Shown here: piece after piece, positions 1 to 6,095 of the stretch
Layout of the letters: every line of letters starts with the position of its first letter
Position numbering within the stretch: the stretch's first letter is position 1
Assembly (NCBI GenBank): GCA_034431815.1
Contig: DAOUCS010000040.1
Location: forward strand, 1 to 6,454
Reading direction: 5' to 3'
DNA: 6,454 nucleotides
From: HRBIN29 sp034431815
GTDB lineage: Bacteria; Chloroflexota; Dehalococcoidia; Tepidiformales; Tepidiformaceae
The notes under the pieces: generated by a model
What the model was told of the DNA's origin: nothing
Databases searched by the model: none
Seen by the model: the letters and a program-made list of their open reading frames with translations, nothing else
Program-made: the position numbers and the translations under genes

Positions 1-2
1 CG

Positions 3-107
3 TCCCCGACGCCAACTCCGCGTCCGGCGCCGCCGACGCCAACGCCGGCGCCCCAGCCGACGCCGACCCCGGCGCCCGCTCCGCAGGCGACCCAGCCCCC
101 AGCCGGC
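3..107 (+). repeat. Low-complexity Pro/Thr/Ala linker repeat
   Basis: This is an imperfect tandem repeat of CCGACGCC-like units that encodes Pro-Thr-Pro and Pro-Ala-Pro runs. It lies in frame with, and just before, the cupredoxin domain. It reads as a flexible extracellular spacer that holds the copper domain away from the membrane or cell wall. Such repeats can change length by slippage. Confidence 0.75.
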
Positions 108-398
108 GGCTCGACGATTGTCGAGCTCACGGCGCAGAACTTCGCCTTCAGCCGGGGGCGGATTGAAGTGCCGGCCGGGGCACAGGTGACGGTCCGCCTG
201 CGAAACGCCGACGGTGTACCGCACAACTTCGCTGCCTACACGAACGCCCAAGCTATCCAGGGCATCGCTTCGAGCCCCGCCGCCCAGCCGGGCGCCACCG
301 TGGAGGTGACTTTCACCGCACCGAGCCAGCCCGGCGAGTACTTCTTCCGCTGCAACTTCCACCCCGACTTCATGACCGGGACGCTGGTTGTCCGGTAG
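3..398 (+). CDS. Cupredoxin-domain protein (blue-copper-like) with Pro/Thr-rich linker, 5'-truncated
   Basis: The frame is open from the left edge, so the N terminus (probably a signal peptide or lipobox) lies outside the window. About 131 codons are visible. The first 35 or so are a Pro/Thr/Ala/Gln linker, and the last 95 form a small beta-rich cupredoxin-like domain. The type-1 copper ligand pattern is present: a His in VPHNF (codon 222-224), then Cys (351-353), His (360-362) and Met (372-374) in C-x2-H-x3-M. The chain ends eight residues after that Met (stop 396-398), as is usual for plastocyanin-like and EfeO-type cupredoxin domains. It is inferred to be an extracytoplasmic, membrane-tethered copper protein that carries electrons or binds copper. 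No partner oxidase or reductase is in the window to identify its role. The family call is strong; a specific function is not. An ATG at 168 lies inside the domain and is not the real start. Confidence 0.85.
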   Translation, partial: SPTPTPRPAPPTPTPAPQPTPTPAPAPQATQPPAGGSTIVELTAQNFAFSRGRIEVPAGAQVTVRLRNADGVPHNFAAYTNAQAIQGIASSPAAQPGATVEVTFTAPSQPGEYFFRCNFHPDFMTGTLVVR

Positions 399-412
399 AG
401 ACGCGATACTCG

Positions 413-440
413 GCCAGCTGGGAGCCCAGGTCGAGCTGGC
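413..440 (+). terminator. Hairpin just after the cupredoxin gene, possible terminator
   Basis: A perfect 7-bp stem, GCCAGCT (413-419) with AGCTGGC (434-440), has a 14-nt loop and starts 15 nt after the cupredoxin stop. The position suits transcription termination, but no T-run follows on either strand. It may be a factor-dependent end, an mRNA-stabilising hairpin, or the first element of the hairpin series that continues to 590. Confidence 0.35.
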
Positions 441-599
441 TCCGCAGCGAGTCGAACGCGAGGGCAACGTCGGCTGGACGAGGCGCGGGAGAGGTCGCAT
501 CTTCTCCGCTTCCAGGTCGCTGCCACATCCGAGCTTGGAGAGCTGTGGCGGAGCAGGCCACGGGACCGTGGATTCGACCCATTCTGGTCCGGGCCGGTT

Positions 600-779
600 C
601 TACAGGATGCCGAAGGCGTTGCCACCGCGGAGGGTTTCGATGATGCCGGCGGTCGCTGCGCGATTCGAGGCCGGGCCGCCCGACGGACCCTTCGGCGCAG
701 CAGCCTCCGACAGCGGTGCCTCGAAGGGATGCCAGCTCGGGCCGCCAGACCGACGACTACGAATCGGAGCGCCGTCCAT
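600..779 (-). CDS. Possible small ORF, 59 aa, unknown
   Basis: A minus-strand frame runs from ATG at 779 to TAG at 600-602. It is the only ATG in that frame after an upstream in-frame TGA, and no in-frame GTG or TTG was seen. The N-terminal half is Arg/Pro/Gly-rich and unremarkable. The last 20 or so codons have G or C at position three in most cases, a purine-N-pyrimidine bias, and a natural-looking end, GIIETLRGGNAFGIL. A GAGGGGA purine run directly abuts the ATG, which is too close for an ordinary Shine-Dalgarno site. It carries no recognisable domain and no Cys, and shows no membrane segment. A strong inverted repeat lies inside it, so it may instead be part of a structured RNA or a non-coding repeat. 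The opposite strand is also open here, which weakens the case. Confidence 0.25.
   Translation of the reverse strand: MDGAPIRSRRSGGPSWHPFEAPLSEAAAPKGPSGGPASNRAATAGIIETLRGGNAFGIL
655..725. other. Two interleaved perfect inverted repeats (pseudoknot-like layout)
   Basis: Stem 1 pairs GCTGCGC (655-661) with GCGCAGC (695-701), 7 bp perfect. Stem 2 pairs TTCGAGGC (664-671) with GCCTCGAA (718-725), 8 bp perfect. The order 5'S1-5'S2-3'S1-3'S2 is that of an H-type pseudoknot, with connecting loops of 2, 23 and 16 nt. The two stems could also form as alternatives. The pattern is symmetric, so the transcribed strand cannot be told from the sequence. Confidence 0.35.
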
Positions 780-858
780 TCCCCTCGCGTGGGCGCAGGG
801 GTCGCCGCGCGGGCACGGGCCCTCATCGAAGCGCGTCGTACCGGCTCTCCGCCGTACG

Positions 859-866
859 TGACGTCA
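859..866. promoter_or_regulatory. TGACGTCA palindrome upstream of the kinase
   Basis: A perfect 8-bp palindrome lies about 41 bp upstream of the proposed kinase ATG, next to a TANNNT-like hexamer (TACCCT, 872-877) that could act as a -10 box. No matching -35 is seen. It could be an operator half-site pair, but an 8-bp palindrome also arises by chance in this composition. Confidence 0.2.
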
Positions 867-907
867 GGAACTACCCTACTTGGCCGTTCGCACCTCCTGC
901 GGTAGAC

Positions 908-3895
908 ATGGTGCGTCCTATGGCACGCCAGGGCCCGGGTGACGACCTGCTCCTCTCGCTCGCCCAGCTCGCTATCGAGCGGCGGTCGCTCGGAGAGGTG
1001 TTCGGGGCGTTCGCGTCGCGCCTCGTCGAGGGCGCAGCGGTGGACTACGCATCCCTGCTCGCGCGGGACATCGAACGGGGAACCTGGCGTGTAGTGGCCG
1101 TCTATCCGGAGGAGCGTGCGCGGGACGTCGGCGGGGTGCCGCGGGTCCGGGCCGAGGATCTCGAGCCCCTTCGGCTTCGCCCTGAAGGGCTGCTCTACCG
1201 CACCGAAGGCGATGCTCCCGTGTTGGAGCTCGTCCGGCAGTTCGGCCTGCAGTGGGCATGGTCCTGCCTGCTGACGCTCGAAGAGGAAGTGTTCGGGGCG
1301 TTCACTGTCGCTCGCCGTTCCCCCGAGCCCTTCACCGAAGAGGAGCAGTGCTTCCTGCGGGCGGCGACGCGATTTCTTTCCCATGCGCTGCGCGAAGAGG
1401 TGCGGCTCGCGATCGCGCAGCGGTGGGCGAACCGCTCCCGGCTGCTGAACGACGTGTCGATCCTCCTCGGCGGCGGCGCGCCGGTCGAGACGCTGTTCGT
1501 GGAGCTCGCGGGCCGCGGCCGCGACGAGCTCCCCTTTGACTTCCTCCTCCTCTTCCGCGCTATCGAGGGGCAGCTGCGCGCCTCGGCAGCCTATCCTGGA
1601 ACCGTCCGGCCGTGGTCGCATCTGGCGCGTCAGGAGTCGACCTGGCTCGAGCGGCGGGTGGCGCTCCTGCACGGGCCGGAGGTTGCGGCGGCGGACGACC
1701 TGCCGGAAGGTATCGGCCGGCGGCTCGACGGCCAGGGAATCCGCAAAGTTTGGCTCGGCCGACTCGATGACCCGGAGGGGACCCTCGGCGCGCTCGTCGT
1801 CGGTTGGCGCTCCGAACGGCGGCCCACGCCGACCGAGGACTGGTTCGTGCGCACGCTGGCGACGCTCATCTCCCAAGCGCTGAGCCGCGAGCGCGCCCTG
1901 GCGCGGGCGAGGCTCGAGGCCGAGCAGCGCGAGGTGCTAGCCCGGGCCGCCGCCGTTGCGGCCGCGCACTCCACGACGGAGGAGACGGTGCGGTCATTGG
2001 CCCGCACGGTCGGCCGGGTGGTCCCGCGGCCCGTCATCGGCTGGGCTTTCGTCGGCGAACCTGCGTTTCGGCTTGCGGGTGCCCGGAGCGCAACTCTCGG
2101 CGTCCTCCCGCGGGAAGCCCTCCCGGGTCTTCCCCTTACGGGTGACATCGTTTTCTCCTTCGATGCCCTGCCGCTGGGGCTCGCGGCAGCCGGGGTGCGT
2201 TCGTCCAGCGTGGCGGTCGTCGCCGCATCGTCGGGCGGCGAACTCGTCGGACATCTGCTGGCCGCCTCGCGCGCCTCCGGGTTCCGCTTCGACGAACGCA
2301 CCGTCGGGCTCGTTTCCCTGGTGGCGAACGTGGTCGCCCCCGCGCTCCGGAACGCCCGCCTGGCGGAAGACGCCGACCGCCTCCGGCGGACGATGGAGGT
2401 TATCCTCGAGTCGCTTCCTGAGGGCATCCTCCTGCTGGACAAGGATGTGCGGCTCGTGTGGGCGAACGCCGGCGGCCGCTTCATCGCCGACCTCGTCGAC
2501 CCGGAGCGGGTGCTCCGCGGCGTCGAGGCCCACCGCTCTCGACTGCCCAAGGAGGTGGGCGATGCTTTGGCCGCAGCTCTCCACGAGCGTCGCCGCGCGA
2601 CGGGACGCGGCTCGTGGGTCATCGGCGGCCGCCAACGGTGGTGGAACTTCGAGCTCGTGCCTCTCGACCATCCGGAATTCCCGGTGTTGTGCGTCGCCAC
2701 CGATGTCACGGCCGAGGTGGAGGCGAAGGAGCGGGAGGAGCGCCATCGCGAAGAGATGGAGCTAGCCTCCCGCCTCGCCACCATCGGCGAGATCGTGAGC
2801 GGCGTCGCCCACGAGCTGAACAACCCCCTCACGTCGGTCCTAGGGTTCGCCGAACTGGCCGCACAGAGCCCAGCCGGAGCCGGCGTGCGCGAAGAGCTGG
2901 AGCTCATCCGCCGCGAGGCGCTCCGCGCGCGGAACATCGTCCGCGACCTCCTCTTCATCGCCCGGCCGGGCACGCCCGAGCGGAAGCCGTTCGACCTCCG
3001 CGACGTGGTCGACCACGTCGTGCGGCTCAGGGAGGCAGGCTGGCGCCAGGGCGGGCTCACGCACGAGGTGGACGTCCAGGTTTCGCACCCGGTGGTCGGC
3101 TCCGAAGGACAGGTGACCCAAGTCCTCCTCAACTTGGTGACGAACGCGGAGCAGGCGCTCGAAGGCCGAGCCGGTGCCCGCCTCTGGATCCGGGCCTGGG
3201 AGGAGGGGGACCACGCGGTCGTGGAAGTGGGCGACAACGGTCCTGGCGTTCCGCCCGAATCGCGCGACCGGATCTTCGAGCCATTCTTCACCACGAAGGC
3301 GGGACGGGGCACCGGGCTGGGGCTCAGCCTATCCCGGAGCATTGTGGAATCACATGGCGGCCGGATCTGGCTCGAAAACGAGCTCGGGGCGACCTGCTTC
3401 CGCTTCACGCTTCCGCTGGCCGCCAGCGACGCTGAGCCGGAGGAGGGCACACGGGACGGCCGCGGAAACGCCGGGCGGTGCCGGGTCCTCGTGGTGGACG
3501 ACGAGCCGGGAATCCGGCGAATGGCGGAGCGGCTGCTCGCTTCGGCGGGACACCAGGTGCGCTGCGCCGCCACGGTGGGCGAGGCGGCGGCGGCCGTGCG
3601 CGAGTGGAAACCCGACGCGGTTCTCTGCGACTACCGCCTCCAAGGCGAGACCGCCGACGCGGTGCTCAAGGAGCTCCGGGGGATAGACCCGGCGTACGTA
3701 GGGCGGGTTCTCCTCGTGACGGGGGCGACGTCGGACCGCGGGGTGGTGGAGCTCGCCGAGCGGTACGGCCTCTCCGTGTTGGCGAAGCCCTTCGGCCGCG
3801 AGGAGCTGCTGGCGGCCATCGCCGCTTTCACGCCCCGGGTCGACCCCGGCCCACGAGCGGACCGCCCGGCTGACATGCCCGGCAGAAACTGGTGA
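908..3895 (+). CDS. Soluble hybrid sensor histidine kinase, GAF-GAF-GAF-PAS-HisKA-HATPase-REC
   Basis: Numbered from ATG 908 (995 aa), there are three GAF-like modules (about 15-165, 179-325, 345-495) joined by charged helices, then a PAS domain (about 497-602). Next comes HisKA with the H-box VAHELNNPL (phospho-His635), and an ATPase domain with N-box NLVTNAEQA (Asn742, Asn746), G1 DNGPG (Asp776), an F-box at FEPFFTTK and G2 GTGLGL (801-806). A receiver follows with Asp864/Asp865, phospho-acceptor Asp908, Thr938 and Lys960. All catalytic residues are intact. No membrane segment or signal peptide is visible, so it should sense a cytosolic or diffusible cue through GAF/PAS. The frame stays open back to an ATG at 716, but that extension is Arg-rich and unlike a domain, so 908 (or ATG 920) is preferred; neither has a clear Shine-Dalgarno site. 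No response regulator or HPt gene is adjacent, so output probably passes to an unlinked partner. The 3' end overlaps the convergent glycosylase gene. Confidence 0.93.
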   Translation: MVRPMARQGPGDDLLLSLAQLAIERRSLGEVFGAFASRLVEGAAVDYASLLARDIERGTWRVVAVYPEERARDVGGVPRVRAEDLEPLRLRPEGLLYRTEGDAPVLELVRQFGLQWAWSCLLTLEEEVFGAFTVARRSPEPFTEEEQCFLRAATRFLSHALREEVRLAIAQRWANRSRLLNDVSILLGGGAPVETLFVELAGRGRDELPFDFLLLFRAIEGQLRASAAYPGTVRPWSHLARQESTWLERRVALLHGPEVAAADDLPEGIGRRLDGQGIRKVWLGRLDDPEGTLGALVVGWRSERRPTPTEDWFVRTLATLISQALSRERALARARLEAEQREVLARAAAVAAAHSTTEETVRSLARTVGRVVPRPVIGWAFVGEPAFRLAGARSATLGVLPREALPGLPLTGDIVFSFDALPLGLAAAGVRSSSVAVVAASSGGELVGHLLAASRASGFRFDERTVGLVSLVANVVAPALRNARLAEDADRLRRTMEVILESLPEGILLLDKDVRLVWANAGGRFIADLVDPERVLRGVEAHRSRLPKEVGDALAAALHERRRATGRGSWVIGGRQRWWNFELVPLDHPEFPVLCVATDVTAEVEAKEREERHREEMELASRLATIGEIVSGVAHELNNPLTSVLGFAELAAQSPAGAGVREELELIRREALRARNIVRDLLFIARPGTPERKPFDLRDVVDHVVRLREAGWRQGGLTHEVDVQVSHPVVGSEGQVTQVLLNLVTNAEQALEGRAGARLWIRAWEEGDHAVVEVGDNGPGVPPESRDRIFEPFFTTKAGRGTGLGLSLSRSIVESHGGRIWLENELGATCFRFTLPLAASDAEPEEGTRDGRGNAGRCRVLVVDDEPGIRRMAERLLASAGHQVRCAATVGEAAAAVREWKPDAVLCDYRLQGETADAVLKELRGIDPAYVGRVLLVTGATSDRGVVELAERYGLSVLAKPFGREELLAAIAAFTPRVDPGPRADRPADMPGRNW

Positions 3896-4679
3896 CGCGG
3901 CCGCCGGCGGTGATTTCGCTGATGGGTGTTCCGCAGCGCGGACATGGCTGCCCGCCGCGGCGGTGGACGCGTAGGAACTCCCGCCGTTCGTCGTAGTCGA
4001 GGCGGCCGCTGCGGATCATGGCGGCGGCAGCGAGGGGCTCGGCCCAGGCCATGACCACCCGCCCCGCTCGGAAGAGGGCTCTGAGCTGAGCGTCGCTCAG
4101 GCCAGTCCGGGGCGTGAAGGGGTTGATGCCCGCCTCCCAGAGGATCTCGTCCGCGTAGGCGTTGCCGATTCCCTGCACGAACTTCGGGTTGGTCAGCACC
4201 GCCTTGATGGAACCGCGAAAGCGCCGGATGCGATCGATCCAGGCGTCCTCATCGAGGGCGGAATCGAGGAAGTCCGGGCCCGCATCGCTCCACCCCGGGA
4301 TTCGCGCGAGGCCGTCGGCTGGCAGGAAGTAGACCTTTCCCATCACGCGATCGTCGACGTAGCGGAGGTCGTTTCCCCCTTCGATGGCCACCCGCAGGCA
4401 GGTCCGCTTGGCAAGAGGCTCGTTCGAGGGCAGGTATTCGAATCGGCCGGTAAGCATGGGGTTGACGGCGAGGACCATCCCGCTGGCGAACGGAAAGAGG
4501 AGGAATTTCCCGTGCCGCAGGGGCGTGCCGAACACATCGCCGGGAAGGCGCTCCCGCAGCTCGGCGGCGGGCGTACGGAAGACGGGCGGGATGCGCGGCT
4601 CGGCGGCCTCCACCCGGCGGCCGGGGAGCCGCTCGGCGAGAAAGCTTCGAATCGCCTCCAGTTCCGGGATTTCGGGCAT
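3828..4679 (-). CDS. Formamidopyrimidine-DNA glycosylase / endonuclease VIII family protein
   Basis: This 283-aa protein is of the usual Fpg size plus a 13-residue tail. It begins MPEIPELE, which carries the N-terminal Pro2 nucleophile (after Met removal) and the catalytic Glu3 and Glu6. Lys58 lies in RHGKFLLF, Met75 in the NPMLTG loop, and Asn173 in the helix-two-turn-helix core VQGIGNAYADEIL. The C-terminal zinc finger is complete (Cys246, Cys249, Cys266, Cys269; C-x2-C-x16-C-x2-C), with the conserved GGR-x-T Arg261. It should excise oxidised bases (8-oxoG, FapyG or oxidised pyrimidines) and cut the strand by beta/delta-elimination in base-excision repair. The usual DPRRFG wedge motif is replaced by DDRVMG, so substrate preference could differ from classical MutM and I give no gene symbol. 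The gene starts 10 nt after the dehydrogenase stop on the same strand, which suggests one transcript. No strong ribosome-binding site is seen, so coupling is likely. Its tail overlaps the kinase. Confidence 0.92.
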   Translation of the reverse strand: MPEIPELEAIRSFLAERLPGRRVEAAEPRIPPVFRTPAAELRERLPGDVFGTPLRHGKFLLFPFASGMVLAVNPMLTGRFEYLPSNEPLAKRTCLRVAIEGGNDLRYVDDRVMGKVYFLPADGLARIPGWSDAGPDFLDSALDEDAWIDRIRRFRGSIKAVLTNPKFVQGIGNAYADEILWEAGINPFTPRTGLSDAQLRALFRAGRVVMAWAEPLAAAAMIRSGRLDYDERREFLRVHRRGGQPCPRCGTPISEITAGGRVTSFCRACQPGGPLVGRGRPGA

Positions 4680-4689
4680 GAGCGGTCGG

Positions 4690-5664
4690 CTACCGTCGCA
4701 GGGCGCGGGGGAGCGCCTCGGGGTTGACGCAGGCGGGAGGCTCGCGCCCGGCGAGCACGGCGAGGAGGTTCTCGACGGCTAGGTCGAGCATGGCGGCGCG
4801 CGTCTCGGCCGTCGCCGACCCGACGTGCGGGAGGAGGATGAGGTTCGGCGCGCGGAGGACGGGGTCGTCGGGCGGGGGTGGTTCGGTCTCGAGCACGTCG
4901 AGGGCAGCTCCGGCGATGCGCCCCGCCCGGAGGGCCGCGACGAGCGCCGCCTGGTCGACGACTGCCCCTCGGGACGTGTTCACGAGTACGGCTGTCGGCT
5001 TCATCTGGGCGAGCTCCCGTTCGCCGATGATGCCGGCGGTGGAGGGATTGAGGTCGACGTGGAGCGTGACCGCGTCCGCTTCGGCGAGGAGGCTCTCGAG
5101 CGAGGGAGCGCGCTCGGCGGGGTCGCCCGCGTCGGCGCGGGTGTCGAACCAGCGGATGCGCATGCCGAAAGCGCGGGCGCGGCCGGCCACGGCTCTGCCG
5201 ATGCGCCCCATGCCCACGATGCCGAGGGTCTTGCCGCGCAGGTCCCACCCGAGCGGAGGCGGCGGCAGGCGGGCGGGCCAGCCCTCGCGGGCGTAGGCGG
5301 CGTTGTCGAAGAGGCGCCGGGCGAGGGCGAGGAGGAGTGCCAGCGTCAGGTCGGCGACCGCGTCGGTGAGGACGTCGGGCGTATTGCACACAGCGATGCC
5401 CCGTCGGGTGGCGGCGCCGACGTCGAAGAGGTCGTAGCCCACGCCGAATCCTGAGATCACGCGGAGGCGGGGCGCGGCCTCGAGGATGTCGGCCGTGACT
5501 GGCGTTTGGTTGGAAAGGAGGAGGCCCTCGGCGTCGGCGAGGGCGCCGATGAGCTCGGCGCGGGAGGGCGGCCAGCGCAGGGAGCGGACGTCGCAGGCGG
5601 AGGCGATGCGGCGGATGGCATCCTCGGGCACGGGGAGGGCGACGACAGCGGCCGGCCGGTCCAC
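4690..5664 (-). CDS. D-2-hydroxyacid dehydrogenase (glyoxylate/hydroxypyruvate reductase type)
   Basis: A 324-aa protein starts at GTG 5664, the length normal for the family. The first segment (VVALPVPEDAIRRI) and VGYDLFDV match the N-terminal substrate domain. The Rossmann fold has GMGRIG at 151-156, and beta-strand 2 ends in Asp174 (RWFDTR), which favours NAD(H) over NADP(H). The catalytic triad is visible: Arg232 in VNTSRGAVVD, Glu261 in DVLETEP and His280 in LLPHVGSAT. The reaction would be reversible reduction of a 2-oxoacid such as glyoxylate or hydroxypyruvate, in the cytosol. The exact substrate cannot be read from sequence, and phosphoglycerate dehydrogenase is less likely because no ACT domain follows. 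The frame is open upstream to ATG 5826, but those 54 codons do not look like the family N terminus. A GGAG on the minus strand at 5680-5677, 12 nt before the GTG, is a weak, slightly distant ribosome-binding site. The gene ends 10 nt before the glycosylase. Confidence 0.92.
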   Translation of the reverse strand: MDRPAAVVALPVPEDAIRRIASACDVRSLRWPPSRAELIGALADAEGLLLSNQTPVTADILEAAPRLRVISGFGVGYDLFDVGAATRRGIAVCNTPDVLTDAVADLTLALLLALARRLFDNAAYAREGWPARLPPPPLGWDLRGKTLGIVGMGRIGRAVAGRARAFGMRIRWFDTRADAGDPAERAPSLESLLAEADAVTLHVDLNPSTAGIIGERELAQMKPTAVLVNTSRGAVVDQAALVAALRAGRIAGAALDVLETEPPPPDDPVLRAPNLILLPHVGSATAETRAAMLDLAVENLLAVLAGREPPACVNPEALPRALRR

Positions 5665-5811
5665 GCGGGGAGTGTACTCCGCGCGCTGCGACTCGGGGAT
5701 CTGCGGCCCGCCCCACGGAGTCCCGCGCGATTGTTCCTGAGGCGACTCGTGTGGGCGGGTGCCTGCGAGCCCGTACTGGCGTTTCTCGACGCTCGGGACG
5801 ACCCCGAAATA

Positions 5812-5817
5812 AACATA
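5812..5817 (-). promoter_or_regulatory. Possible -10 box upstream of the dehydrogenase-glycosylase operon
   Basis: TATGTT on the minus strand lies in the only clearly AT-rich patch of this gap, about 150 bp upstream of the GTG. No -35 hexamer is visible at 16-18 bp. It would give a leader of roughly 140 nt. Confidence 0.2.
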
Positions 5818-5823
5818 GCGCGA

Positions 5824-5842
5824 CACGGGCGCAGGCCCGGTG
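5824..5842. other. Small GC-rich hairpin near the possible operon promoter
   Basis: CAC pairs with GTG and GGGC with GCCC, separated by a one-base bulge (5840), around a GCAG tetraloop. It sits just upstream of the -10-like hexamer on the minus strand. It could be chance in this GC content, part of an operator, or a terminator-like stem for transcription entering from the right. Confidence 0.25.
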
Positions 5843-6041
5843 ACGGTCCTAGCTTTAGCCCGTCGGCACTATCGAAGTGCGCGACGCGCCCCCCGCGCTG
5901 TCACGAATCCATCGCGACGCTACACCGAATCTGGCAGGGAGGCTTCGGACATTCGCCACGGAGCTGCGCGAACATCACGGGGGCGCACGCACGCCACCAA
6001 ACCGGCCACGCTCCGGAAGCGACCTCCTCCGGCTTGCCGAA

Positions 6042-6064
6042 CCCGCGGCCGGAATCGCCGCGGG
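6042..6064. other. GC-only 8-bp perfect hairpin
   Basis: CCCGCGGC (6042-6049) pairs perfectly with GCCGCGGG (6057-6064) around a 7-nt CGGAATC loop. It is a very stable stem on either strand, but no T-run follows on either side, so it is not a textbook intrinsic terminator. It lies about 190 bp downstream of the minus-strand gene that ends at 6251 and may belong to the same transcript tail or structured element as 6096-6236. Confidence 0.45.
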
Positions 6065-6095
6065 AACGTGTCCGTGGAGCCTGGGGCAGAGACCT

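Larger units (their letters stand above)
399..907. other. Hairpin-rich intergenic region without a recognised gene
   Basis: About 509 bp separate the cupredoxin gene from the kinase. Several frames are open here, but the translations are Arg/Pro/Gly-rich and match no family I recognise. The stretch holds a series of inverted repeats: 413-440 (7 bp); 485-509 (7 bp with one bulge); 520-551 (8 bp with one G-T); 563-590 (9 bp with a 3-nt bulge), which competes with 558-571 (5 bp, tetraloop); and two interleaved stems at 655-661/695-701 and 664-671/718-725. I looked for tRNA, tmRNA, RNase P, SRP RNA and common riboswitch core motifs and saw none complete. It may contain a long 5' leader for the kinase, an independent structured RNA, or a decayed gene. 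Confidence 0.6.

Noticed and set aside
370..582. 70-codon minus-strand frame with a coding-like stretch (DVALAFDSLRSQLDLG)
   Set aside because: Its third-position bias is suggestive, but it runs into the cupredoxin 3' end, has no family match and overlaps the 413-440 hairpin. At most it is a remnant.
563..590. Resemblance of GTGGATTCGACCCAT to a tRNA T-arm or tmRNA 5' signature
   Set aside because: The 7-nt loop is out of register for a standard T-loop, and no acceptor, D-arm, anticodon arm or tmRNA 3' half is present.
615..632. GTTGCCACCGCGG looks like the T-box riboswitch antiterminator core
   Set aside because: It has a mismatch in the invariant UGG, no stem I specifier loop and no downstream aminoacyl-tRNA synthetase or amino-acid gene.
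388..861. 157-codon plus-strand frame in the first gap
   Set aside because: It has no domain, no ribosome-binding site and a Pro/Arg/Gly-rich composition, and it starts inside the cupredoxin gene. The other plus frame through here also stays open, so openness is not evidence.
867..890. GGAAC as an ECF sigma -35 element for the kinase
   Set aside because: The only CGTT-like -10 partner is 13 nt away, too short for the usual 15-17 nt spacing.
716..907. Kinase start at ATG 716 (64 extra residues)
   Set aside because: The extension is Arg-rich and low-complexity, and overlaps the inverted-repeat region; the recognisable helical N terminus begins just after 908/920.
236..1876. Long minus-strand open frame (546 codons) across the cupredoxin end and the kinase N-terminal half
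   Set aside because: It is Arg/Pro/Glu-rich, has no domain, and is antisense to clear GAF-domain coding sequence; a high-GC shadow frame.
1630..3573. Long minus-strand open frame (647 codons) antisense to the kinase
   Set aside because: The composition is Ser/Arg/Pro-rich and family-less, while the opposite strand carries intact PAS, HisKA, HATPase and receiver motifs.
4343..5716. 457-codon minus-strand frame overlapping the dehydrogenase and glycosylase
   Set aside because: The Arg/Pro/His-rich translation in a different frame covers two well-supported enzymes; a shadow.
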